Source: CAYUNA01 sp047629355
GTDB lineage: Bacteria > Bacteroidota > Bacteroidia > Chitinophagales > Saprospiraceae
DNA length: 37,909 bases
NCBI GenBank assembly: GCA_047629355.1
Contig: JBLHWU010000031.1
Span: forward strand, 1 to 37,909
Direction: 5' to 3'
This document shows, piece by piece, positions 31,631-37,909 of this stretch. The first letter of the stretch is position 1, and each line of letters begins with the position of its first letter. The notes below the pieces were generated by a model. That model saw nothing but the letters and a program-made list of their open reading frames with translations. It was not told the origin of the DNA and searched no databases. Made by a program: the position numbers and the translations under genes.

Positions 31631-32560
31631 CTAAACGCCCATCTTTCCGCGCCTTACCAAATATGCCTGCAAAACATCTTTAAATCCACGATTAATATCC
31701 GCTTCCACAAAATCAATTTGATACTGCAAACATTTCACTCGAAGGTCTTCTTTAAATTTAGAAACTTGCGAAATATATTCGTCTTTCACCTGATTTGGTT
31801 GCAAACGTACCTCCTCACCCGATTCCATATCAACAAAAACATAAGGACGATTTTCAAACTCAAAATCCATCTCTAAATTCTTATCAACCGTATGAAAAAG
31901 CACCACTTCATGCTTATTGTGCTTCAGATGCTGCAAAGCCGAAAACAACTCCTCCACATTGTCTGAATGCTCAAACATATCACTAAAAACCATCACCATC
32001 GACCGCTTGTGAACACTGTCCGCAATTTGGTGCAAAGCATGTGCTGCCGACGTTCCTTTATTGTATTCTGGATTGTCAATTAAATTTTGCAAATAAGTCA
32101 GCAACAGCCGATAATGTGCCGTATTTGATTTCGCTTTCGTATGAATAGTTACAGAATTATCAAACAAACTCAACCCAAAAGCATCCCGTTGTTTTTTTAA
32201 TAAATTCATCAATGCCGCTGCTGCCAAAGCTGACCAACGCAGTTTATTAATGTAATTTTTACTATCCTTTCCCACCTCTGGAAAATACATCGACGAAGAC
32301 GTATCAATCACAATCTGACACCGCAAATTGGTCTCTTCCTCAAATTTTTTGACAAATAACTTCCCCGTCCGCGCATATACTTTCCAATCAATATTTTTGG
32401 TCGCTTCGCCTGGATTATAGATACGGTGTTCCGCAAACTCCACCGAAAAACCGTGAAAAGGGCTTTTGTGCAAACCAATGATGAAGCCTTCCACTACTTG
32501 TTTGGCAAGGAGTTCAAGGTTTCCGAGATTACGGACGTCAAAATTTTCGAGTAGATTCAT
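31631..32560 (-). CDS. DUF58 domain protein (vWA-like, MoxR-associated type)
   Basis: 309 residues. The N-terminus (FHGFSVEFAEHRIYNPGEATKNIDWKVYARTG) is the DUF58 signature, including the conserved DW-x-x-x-AR. It leads into a von Willebrand A-like fold with a MIDAS motif Asp86-Thr-Ser88-Ser-Ser90 (VIDTSSSM). DUF58 proteins usually work with a MoxR AAA+ ATPase and membrane vWA proteins in protein maturation or stress pathways (Bat loci in Bacteroides). None of those partners is in the window: the next upstream gene is DUF2452. It has no signal peptide or membrane span, so it is cytoplasmic or peripheral. Confidence 0.9.
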   Translation of the reverse strand: MNLLENFDVRNLGNLELLAKQVVEGFIIGLHKSPFHGFSVEFAEHRIYNPGEATKNIDWKVYARTGKLFVKKFEEETNLRCQIVIDTSSSMYFPEVGKDSKNYINKLRWSALAAAALMNLLKKQRDAFGLSLFDNSVTIHTKAKSNTAHYRLLLTYLQNLIDNPEYNKGTSAAHALHQIADSVHKRSMVMVFSDMFEHSDNVEELFSALQHLKHNKHEVVLFHTVDKNLEMDFEFENRPYVFVDMESGEEVRLQPNQVKDEYISQVSKFKEDLRVKCLQYQIDFVEADINRGFKDVLQAYLVRRGKMGV

Positions 32561-32639
32561 AAGTCGGTTGTTAGTTGATTGATTGTTGGGTTAATAATAA
32601 ACGCCATCTTCGTGCCAATCATTCTTCACTTTTAATTCT

Positions 32640-33095
32640 TCATTCTTCATCAACAAGAATCTCCCAAGTATGGTCACTCATCATCTTGATGGAATTAACA
32701 AATTCATAAGGACAAGTTTTTCCCCATTCATTTGGTCCAATCATAGATAGCACTGGTTCGCCATTCTTTCTTTCGTAAAGATGGTAAATTTTATTGAATA
32801 TCGGCTTAAAGCCCATATCTGCCTTGTATATTTTTTCAGAAACTTCCACGCGACGGTGAATGTGTTGCGCTTGTTCGACCAATAATTCGACTTGTTTGCG
32901 AATCTGATTGAGTTGCACATCCGTCTGTTCGTACATCGCTGAAACCGCCAAACCTTTGACTTTTCCCTTATCCACTGGTCTAATTACCGAGCCACCAACC
33001 GTATGGGCGTAAGGTAGCAAATGCGGATTTTCTGCAATTTTATCTTTATCAATTGGGTTGATAAATTCCTTTTCTTCGTTTTTTTCTTTTTTCAT
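32640..33095 (-). CDS. DUF2452 family protein
   Basis: 151 residues, soluble. A Lys/Glu-rich start is followed by INPIDKDKIAENPHLLPYAH and a region that matches DUF2452: GSVIRPVDKGKVKGLAVSAM, a helical stretch QIRKQVELLVEQAQHIHRRV, then YHLYERKNGEPVLSMIGP and WEILVDEE at the end. The biochemical role of the family is unknown. The gene is 79 bases upstream of DUF58, so the two may be co-transcribed. Long palindromic repeats lie on its upstream side. Confidence 0.82.
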   Translation of the reverse strand: MKKEKNEEKEFINPIDKDKIAENPHLLPYAHTVGGSVIRPVDKGKVKGLAVSAMYEQTDVQLNQIRKQVELLVEQAQHIHRRVEVSEKIYKADMGFKPIFNKIYHLYERKNGEPVLSMIGPNEWGKTCPYEFVNSIKMMSDHTWEILVDEE

Positions 33096-33156
33096 AGCTG
33101 ATAGAAACGTGAAAATGGGGGCATTGTTTTTATAAAAAGGTAGAAATTTGGTGCTA

Positions 33157-33315
33157 AGTAACGATGAAAGAATAAGTTACTCAACTGGACAGAGGATAAT
33201 TTTTCTCAGTTTTTGCTTGAAAGAAGGATAATTGTTGATACTTTGACTGATCTCAAGTGAAAATTGAGGATAATTTGTCCTGTCCAGTTGGGGAAGTTAT
33301 TTTTTCACCGTTACT
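33157..33315. repeat. Long palindromic repeat E3
   Basis: About 159 bp. Outer arms AGTAACG (33157-33163) / CGTTACT (33309-33315), perfect 11-bp inner arms CAACTGGACAG (33182-33192) / CTGTCCAGTTG (33280-33290), and GAGGATAATTTTTCTCAGTT pairing with the AATTGAGGATAATTTGTC side. The ACAGAGGATAATTTT block matches the inner block of E1, E2 and E4. Confidence 0.65.
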
Positions 33316-33524
33316 AAACGGTTTCATTTGGTCAGTATGACTCGACAAAGGAACGGGAAATAAATAAATGCAGATTCTTGACAGGATATTTTGTCCTCAT
33401 TTTTACTTTAAAAATGCTCATTATATCTAGATAAATCGCACTTTTAAAGCAAAAAGGGAGAACAAAACCTCACTCTCAAGAATCTGAATTTATTTATTTC
33501 CCGTTCCTAAATGAAATCATTTAG
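33314..33524. repeat. Long palindromic repeat E4, the most regular copy
   Basis: The main arms 33349-33381 and 33476-33508 are 33 bp long with one mismatch. They start AGGAACGGGAAATAAATAAA and include CAGATTCTTGA/TCAAGAATCTG. Outer arms CTAAACGGTTTCATTT (33314-33329) and AAATGAAATCATTTAG (33509-33524) pair with mismatches. A 19-base stretch (33330-33348) is present only on the left. The inner stem TACTTTAAAAATGC / GCACTTTTAAAGC encloses the shared loop (TCATTATATC...ATAAAT). Confidence 0.72.
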
Positions 33525-33539
33525 CGCCAGAAATATTAT

Positions 33540-33959
33540 CTACAAATAAGGTTCGATGAAACTCAAATATCCTTTTCGACCACGCTTCTTTCGCCAAGTC
33601 CGAACGGAGTTGCGCAATCGCTTGAAAGCCAGCGTATAAAATATTTCAATCGAAGGAATAGGATTACCAATATTGATGAATTTTGGATTGTTGATAAATT
33701 GGATATCCATTTCTCTTTCCTCTCGGACATCGATAATATTTAAAATTTCATCTATTAAAATCTGTCTTCGTTCAACAGTGGAGAGTGGTTCTTCGACATT
33801 TTTGTTGCTTATTCGATTTTTATAATAAGTCAATAAGCGGTCATAAACCCACTCTACATCGTTGTCCACGATTGTCGGAAATTCTGTGTGAATTCGAATC
33901 GTCGTTCCTTCGATGCTGTGTAAAATGGGTTGTAAAAAATCTGGTGGCATTCCTTTCAT
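33540..33959 (-). CDS. Unrecognised small soluble protein
   Basis: 139 residues from the ATG at 33959. A TTG at 33977 is in frame but lies inside a TACTTTTG that fits the -7 promoter consensus, so it is unlikely to be the start. The protein has no signal or membrane segment. It has an acidic middle (VDVREEREMDIQF region) and a basic C-terminal part (FKRLRNSVRTWRKKRGRKGY) that could bind nucleic acid. I do not recognise the family. It is separated from the symporter gene upstream by only 59 bases, but the -7 match suggests its own promoter. Confidence 0.7.
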   Translation of the reverse strand: MKGMPPDFLQPILHSIEGTTIRIHTEFPTIVDNDVEWVYDRLLTYYKNRISNKNVEEPLSTVERRQILIDEILNIIDVREEREMDIQFINNPKFINIGNPIPSIEIFYTLAFKRLRNSVRTWRKKRGRKGYLSFIEPYL

Positions 33960-33974
33960 GAGTATGTTTTTTCG

Positions 33975-33982
33975 CAAAAGTA
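33975..33982 (-). promoter_or_regulatory. Possible -7 element of the small protein gene
   Basis: Minus-strand TACTTTTG matches TAnnTTTG. Transcription would start near 33968, so the ATG at 33959 is favoured as start. No clear -33 TTG is visible. Confidence 0.35.
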
Positions 33983-34018
33983 GATAATTTTAGATTGCTT
34001 ACGCCTTTTTTAAAATTT

Positions 34019-35671
34019 CTAATGAAAAATCACGTGTAACGCCACCAACGACCCAATCATTCCAATTCCAATCCACATCAAACTCGGTGTCGCAAAAACA
34101 AAAATATTTCCCCATTTTCTAAAACCAACTTGCGTTGCATCTCCTTGGTCAAAAAGGTCTTTAGGCAAATTGTTTTCATTCAATAATTTTAGTCCAGTTG
34201 GAATCATTACTATCAATAAGCCAATGACAATCACCCACAAGGCCCGTGTAAAATAATTCATATCGGGCAGCAAGAAAAATTTGAAAATTAACTGCAAAAT
34301 CACAGTGATGCCAAAGGCAATGGCGACCAATTTTCGCTTCGGCGCAATCAAAAATACTGCCGAGCAAATCAGTACGACCAAGCCACAATTGATAAAATAC
34401 CGAATGTCATTCAAAGTATGGGTAAACGCCGATTCTGGATTGCCAAATTTAAAATATAACAGCACCATTCCTGTCATTACTCCTGTGAAAAGTGTCACCA
34501 AAATTGTCCGCTGTCCTGCTTGAATCATCTGAGCATCTGTTGCATTTTTATTCAAATACTCTTTATAAATATCGATGGAAAATAAGGTAGCCAAGGAATT
34601 AAAAGTTGAATCCACCGTACTCATTAACGAGGCAAATAAGGCACATAAAATAATACCTCGTAAAACGTCCGATTGAATAAAGTTTTTCACCAAATACGGA
34701 TAGGCCAAATCAGGTTCACTCAAAGGATTATCAATTAAAATACCCGATAAAGCAATCCCTGGAATGATGATGATAATCGCCATAAAATACTTCATTACAC
34801 CACCGACCATCAGACCAATTTGCGCTTCCTTCAAACTTCTCGCCGCCAATGACCGCTGTACCACCGTTTGATTTGCACACCAATAATTGATATTTAATAA
34901 AAATAGCCCAAACATAAAAGTCCACGGCAATTGTGGGTGGTCATTCGGTAAATGTAGGTGCATTAAATTATCGACGGGTATAGATTCATCGCCCCATTTT
35001 AACTGATATTCTCCTGAGAATAATGCTGACCAGCCACCCAAGTTTTCCACGGCTACTACGGTAATAATAATGCCGCCAATGGTCAAAATAGAGAACTGAA
35101 TCAAGTCTGTCTTCACCACTGCTGCCAATCCTCCGAGATAAGTATACGCCGCTGAAAATATGCCTAAAAAGACCACCAAAGCCACAACTCGAACCACTCG
35201 ACTCTCCGAAATGAACATAAAATATTCACTAAAAACTACTTCTGCTGCATACGCGCCCCAAAACAATGCTGCGCCAATGCCAATCGTCGAAAATAGGAAC
35301 AAACTTGCGCCTGAATATATCAATGCCACCCGACTTCCCAACCGTTTTTTAATGAATTGCGTTATCGTAATGACCCTGTCTTTCAAATACATCGGCACAA
35401 AAATAAACGCTGCCATAAAGATGCCTTGTACCGCATTGATTTCCAACTGCGCCTGCGCCAATCCGTATAAATATGCTGAGCCCATCATTCCCAAAAATTG
35501 ATACCCGTTGATATTGGTCGCAATACTCGAAATGGCCACGGAGTACCAACGCAGGTTGCGATTGCTAAGGAAGTATTCTTCTTTGGTTGCGCCTTTTTTT
35601 GTGCGACCGGAGAGTGCCATTGCAAAAATGACGATAAAGTAGATGATGACGATGATGAAGTCGATGCCCAT
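34019..35671 (-). CDS. Sodium/solute symporter, SGLT-type (SSS family)
   Basis: 550 residues with about 14 hydrophobic segments. The first starts at residue 3 (GIDFIIVIIYFIVIFAMALSG). The family blocks are present: EEYFLSNRNLRWYSVAISSIATNINGYQFLG (split here into two parts in the SGLT core), NYWCANQTVVQRSLAARSLKEA in the middle, which is the SGLT signature, and a Ser/Thr-rich DSTFNSLATLFSIDIY typical of the second sodium-site helix. It would take up a sugar or similar solute with sodium at the inner membrane. Substrate is not predictable. The gene does not belong to a sugar-catabolic operon here. Confidence 0.92.
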   Translation of the reverse strand: MGIDFIIVIIYFIVIFAMALSGRTKKGATKEEYFLSNRNLRWYSVAISSIATNINGYQFLGMMGSAYLYGLAQAQLEINAVQGIFMAAFIFVPMYLKDRVITITQFIKKRLGSRVALIYSGASLFLFSTIGIGAALFWGAYAAEVVFSEYFMFISESRVVRVVALVVFLGIFSAAYTYLGGLAAVVKTDLIQFSILTIGGIIITVVAVENLGGWSALFSGEYQLKWGDESIPVDNLMHLHLPNDHPQLPWTFMFGLFLLNINYWCANQTVVQRSLAARSLKEAQIGLMVGGVMKYFMAIIIIIPGIALSGILIDNPLSEPDLAYPYLVKNFIQSDVLRGIILCALFASLMSTVDSTFNSLATLFSIDIYKEYLNKNATDAQMIQAGQRTILVTLFTGVMTGMVLLYFKFGNPESAFTHTLNDIRYFINCGLVVLICSAVFLIAPKRKLVAIAFGITVILQLIFKFFLLPDMNYFTRALWVIVIGLLIVMIPTGLKLLNENNLPKDLFDQGDATQVGFRKWGNIFVFATPSLMWIGIGMIGSLVALHVIFH

Positions 35672-35698
35672 TTTTGTTGGATTTTTAGTGTTGGATAA

Positions 35699-35813
35699 CA
35701 GGAGTTTGCTTGAATTCTAAGGCGCGAGAAAATTTACAATTTTCTCGCGCCAATAAAAAACAGTGCTTGCTGCCGCAGGCAGCGCGGGTAAGGTTTCGGA
35801 CCTAGAACTCCCT
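35699..35813 (-). repeat. Three-hairpin palindromic repeat, copy D
   Basis: H3 is a perfect 14-bp stem GGCGCGAGAAAATT, loop TAC (35721-35751). H2 is GCTGCC-GCA-GGCAGC (35769-35783, perfect). H1 is a short AGGT...ACCT hairpin (35791-35803). A weak outer stem GGAGTT/AACTCC (35701-35706, 35806-35811) encloses them. Read on the minus strand the order is H1-H2-H3, as in copy C. It follows the stop of the flavin monooxygenase gene and could serve as its terminator. Confidence 0.6.
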
Positions 35814-35823
35814 TAATTAAAAG

Positions 35824-36972
35824 TTATTTGCGCTTTCCTTTTGCCAACGGCGTACTCGGCTCACTTTTCGGAATCCGCCCCAATTCCTCCGGCAATGAAA
35901 TCGTTTTCAACTTCGGCAATACATATTTCGCAAACAGCTGACACTCTTGCAAATGCGGATACCCCGAAAAGATAAACGACCGAATCCCCATATCCATATA
36001 CCGCTGTAATTTCGCCAAAACCTGTTCTGGATTCCCAACAATCGCCGCCCCACAACCTGACCGTGCGCGACCAATACCTGTCCACAAATTCGGTTCAACA
36101 AACCCTTCCATATCCGCCAAATTGCGCAAGGCTGCTTGCCGCGAAACACCGTAAGATTTAGAATCTAAGGCTCGTTCTCGAATTTCTTGACCGACCTCCG
36201 CATCCAGTTTTGACATTAATTGTTGGGCATAAGCCCGCGCTTCTTGTTCCGTTTCTCGGACAATCACATGGACGCGCAAACCGAAGTCTACTTCTCGATC
36301 ATATTCCGCCGCTTTATTGCTCATATTTTGCATCAAACCTTGAATCTTTTCTTCCGTCTCTGGCCACATCAAATAGACATCGCAATGTTCTGCACATAAG
36401 TCAACACCCGCAGGGGAATAGCCACCAAAGTAGAGTAGTGGTCCGCCATTTTGCTGATAGGGTTTGACGGGTTCAGCATTCAGTTTTATGTTATAAAAAT
36501 CGCCTTGGAAATCAATCTCGTCTTGCGTCCAACCTTGCTTCAAAATCTCAATCACCTCCCGTGAACGCTGGTATCGTTCCACTGAATCCATCTCTGTCCC
36601 AGGCAAATTAGAAGAAATGATATTGATGGTCAATCGCCCTTTTAAAATATGGTCTAACGTCGCAATCGACCGCGCCAACATCGGTGGATGAATCTCGCCA
36701 CAACGCACCGCTGCCAACAAATTAATGTCCTTCGTCAGCGGCGCAACTGCCGACACAAACGTCATTGTATCCTGCCCGACCTGATAAGACGACGGACACA
36801 AAATATTTCGATAGCCCAACTTATCTGCCGTTAGCAAAATATTGGAGGCATTCTCCCAGGAACTCTTGTATTGATTGGGCATTTCGCCTAAAAAATTGGT
36901 GTCTCCGTTGCAAATTGGTGCAAACCAAGAGATTTCTGCGCCTGCTAAGTGTCTGGATTTTACGTTTATCAT
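35824..36972 (-). CDS. LLM-class flavin-dependent monooxygenase, SsuD-like
   Basis: 382 residues from the ATG at 36972 (a TTG at 37005 would add 11 residues). The TIM-barrel luciferase-like fold is seen in GAEISWFAPICNGDTNFLG at the start, SSYQVGQDTMTFVSAVAPLT, and the alkanesulfonate monooxygenase-like block GRLTINIISSNLPGTEMDS. Later RSREVIEILKQGW, LYFGGYSPAGVDLCAEHCDV and the C-terminal GNPEQVLAKLQRYMDMGIRSF complete the family pattern. SsuD uses reduced FMN from a partner reductase to release sulfite from alkanesulfonates. No ssuE reductase or sulfonate transporter is in the window, so the substrate is open. Palindromic repeats lie on both sides (copies D and B), in opposite orientation. 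Confidence 0.9.
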   Translation of the reverse strand: MINVKSRHLAGAEISWFAPICNGDTNFLGEMPNQYKSSWENASNILLTADKLGYRNILCPSSYQVGQDTMTFVSAVAPLTKDINLLAAVRCGEIHPPMLARSIATLDHILKGRLTINIISSNLPGTEMDSVERYQRSREVIEILKQGWTQDEIDFQGDFYNIKLNAEPVKPYQQNGGPLLYFGGYSPAGVDLCAEHCDVYLMWPETEEKIQGLMQNMSNKAAEYDREVDFGLRVHVIVRETEQEARAYAQQLMSKLDAEVGQEIRERALDSKSYGVSRQAALRNLADMEGFVEPNLWTGIGRARSGCGAAIVGNPEQVLAKLQRYMDMGIRSFIFSGYPHLQECQLFAKYVLPKLKTISLPEELGRIPKSEPSTPLAKGKRK

Positions 36973-37016
36973 GGTCTGGAAATGGTATTGAAAATTTTTA
37001 GTCAAATACTGTGTAA

Positions 37017-37204
37017 CAAAAGTTTAGTTGCACTTTTACAAGGGGATTTTAAGGAGTGAAAACGGTTTGTAAAAACCGTTTTCACTCCTTAATAACCGCA
37101 CCCGCATTGCCGTAGGTAATGCGCACTGTATCTTGAGAAGCTCGAAAATCTTATAATTTTCTTGCTTCTCAAAATTAAAAAAGTGAAATTACTAAATACT
37201 TTTG
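37017..37204 (+). repeat. Three-hairpin palindromic repeat, copy B, most complete
   Basis: The outer stem is CAAAAGTTTAGTTGCACTTT (from 37017) pairing imperfectly with AAAAGTGAAATTACTAAATA plus CTTTTG (to 37204). H1 is a perfect 18-bp stem AAGGAGTGAAAACGGTTT, loop GTAA (37051-37090). H2 is GCATTGCC-GTA-GGTAATGC (37104-37122, one mismatch). H3 is TGAGAAGC, TC, GAAAAT / ATTTTC, TT, GCTTCTCA (37134-37171). Length is about 188 bp. Confidence 0.72.
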
Positions 37205-37309
37205 GTTCTTTAAAAATCTCTAAGAAGTCGTTTTTTATGTAGTCTAATTTATCAATATTGTTGAGGAAAAATCAGGTATTCTATAAGTCAATTCATTTTC
37301 TAAAATTAA

Positions 37310-37368
37310 CCTATTCCTATTCCTATTCCTATTCCTATTCCTATTCCTATTCCTATTCCTATTCCTAT
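37310..37368 (+). repeat. Hexanucleotide tandem repeat (CCTATT), 9.8 copies
   Basis: Nine perfect CCTATT units followed by CCTAT. It encodes (Tyr-Ser)n in the plus-strand frame, but that frame is probably not a gene. Copy number is likely to vary between isolates. Confidence 0.9.
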
Positions 37369-37478
37369 AAAAGGAGAAGACTGAAAAGTATCATTTTAAC
37401 AATGCAGGGTAAATTTGCTGTCTGGTTTTTTAACCTAAAAGGCCTATTGATTACCCATAAGTCAAAAACGGAGCAGAA

Positions 37479-37612
37479 CGACGAATCTATTGGTAGAAAG
37501 ACCATGATAAATGAACAGAAGGGCGTAGTAATTCCCCTCTTAAGGTTTAATAGGGCAGTCGCTATGTGTCTAAATCATTGGATAAATGGTGTTTCTACCA
37601 ACAGATTAGTCG
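37479..37612. repeat. 134-bp inverted repeat with 27-bp arms
   Basis: Arms 37479-37505 and 37586-37612 match at 24 of 27 positions (CGACGAATCTATTGGTAGAA and ...TTCTACCAACAGATTAGTCG). The 80-base interior includes CAGTCGCTATGTGTCTAAAT, with a GTCGC also present at the outer right end. No coding content or flanking direct repeat was seen. Confidence 0.6.
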
Positions 37613-37801
37613 CTAACGCGCCTTGAAATTAACTTTTTGTAATTTTCAAAACTTATGGGGAATCATAAGGACTAAAAGGTTTAATAAACGTTACTGCGAA
37701 TCATTGAAAAGATACGCTGATTTTTTTAAAGTTAAATTTAATAAAATAACTACTTGATTATCAATGTTTTAAAATAAGTAAAAATAAGTAAAAACTTCGT
37801 A

Positions 37802-37812
37802 ACTACTCAGGT
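37802..37812 (+). repeat. Lone ACTACTCAGGT end next to TA, near the right edge
   Basis: The sequence TA-ACTACTCAGGT-A is the same as the left end of the elements at 26056 and 30020. No matching right end lies in the 97 bases to the window edge, so this is either a truncated copy or the left end of an element that continues outside. Confidence 0.45.
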
Positions 37813-37909
37813 ACAAAAAACAAAGTCAGAAAGCAGACTTAAATTTGAGTTGAACATTTGAGAAAGAATAATTTAGCTAATATTGTGCGATGACAAAAGA
37901 TGAAGAAAT

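Larger units (their letters stand above)
33096..33539. other. Gene-free gap filled by two long palindromes
   Basis: This 444-base gap contains elements E3 (33157-33315) and E4 (33314-33524), which meet at about 33314 and are listed separately. I see no coding frame. The bases from 33096 to 33156 should hold the DUF2452 promoter, but no consensus TAnnTTTG was found. Confidence 0.6.
37006..37909. other. Right-end region without a convincing gene
   Basis: It contains copy B of the three-hairpin repeat, a hexanucleotide tandem repeat, a 134-bp inverted repeat and one ACTACTCAGGT end, each listed separately. A plus-strand reading frame at 37258-37626 starts with TTG and runs through the tandem repeat and one whole inverted repeat, so I do not accept it. 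The last 20 bases (from 37890) open with ATGACAAAAGATGAAGA, which may be the start of a gene cut by the right edge; that is too short to judge. Confidence 0.6.

Noticed and set aside
37479..37612. An integron attC-like site
   Set aside because: Folded palindromic form is suggestive, but I see no GTTRRRY core and no cassette array or integrase.
37258..37626. A 122-codon plus-strand reading frame with a Tyr-Ser repeat
   Set aside because: It starts with TTG, its repeat comes from the CCTATT microsatellite, and its C-terminal half is translated through a 134-bp inverted repeat. No protein-like features remain.

Overview
The window looks like chromosomal DNA of a Bacteroidota bacterium, probably of the Saprospiria type. 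Evidence seen directly: low G+C content, a SusC/SusD pair, a type IX secretion C-terminal sorting domain, lipoboxes of the Bacteroidota type, a PorE-like TPR/propeller protein, DUF3822 beside RsmD, and Bacteroidota-type -7 elements (TAnnTTTG). The class-level placement is inference. I found no rRNA, tRNA, CRISPR array or full-length transposase gene.

Layout. Positions 1-5871 (minus strand): an efflux cluster of membrane-fusion protein, MacB-like permease and TolC-like outer-membrane protein, interrupted by an unrecognised membrane protein and followed by a gene cut by the left edge. 6212-8842 (minus): a large envelope protein with TPR, PD40 propeller, carboxypeptidase-regulatory-like repeats and two SPOR domains. 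9397-22345 (plus): a polysaccharide utilisation locus that fits a laminarin or other beta-1,3-glucan diet. It has a T9SS-exported multi-module protein, SusC, SusD, a PKD surface glycan-binding lipoprotein, two GH16 lipoproteins, and a membrane-spanning propeller/Y_Y_Y/LuxR-type regulator. 22359-26034: a LexA-like HTH-S24 repressor divergent from an S46 dipeptidyl-peptidase with the Arg typical of DPP11. 26295-29105 (minus): bactofilin, a pilin-like small protein, DUF3822 and RsmD. 30214-36972 (minus): S4 protein, PPK2, DUF58, DUF2452, an unknown protein, an SGLT-type symporter and an LLM flavin monooxygenase. 37006-37909 has no convincing gene.

How the genes work together. In the PUL, extracellular and surface proteins would bind and cut beta-glucan, SusCD would import oligosaccharides, and the regulator next door is a plausible periplasmic sensor of the products. 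Hairpins follow nearly every PUL gene, ending in a strong terminator after the second GH16.

The most unusual content is between genes. Many intergenic regions hold long imperfect palindromes of about 110-190 bp. One group has an outer stem enclosing three hairpins in a fixed order (H1-H2-H3). A second has variable arms around a conserved inner block and loop. A third is a 110-bp element with 14-bp terminal inverted repeats and a 9-bp direct repeat at its borders. A fourth carries ACTACTCAGGT ends flanked by TA; one 45-bp member appears to be inserted into an arm of another palindrome. Together they suggest an active set of structured, non-coding repeats. All repeat coordinates were worked out by eye.
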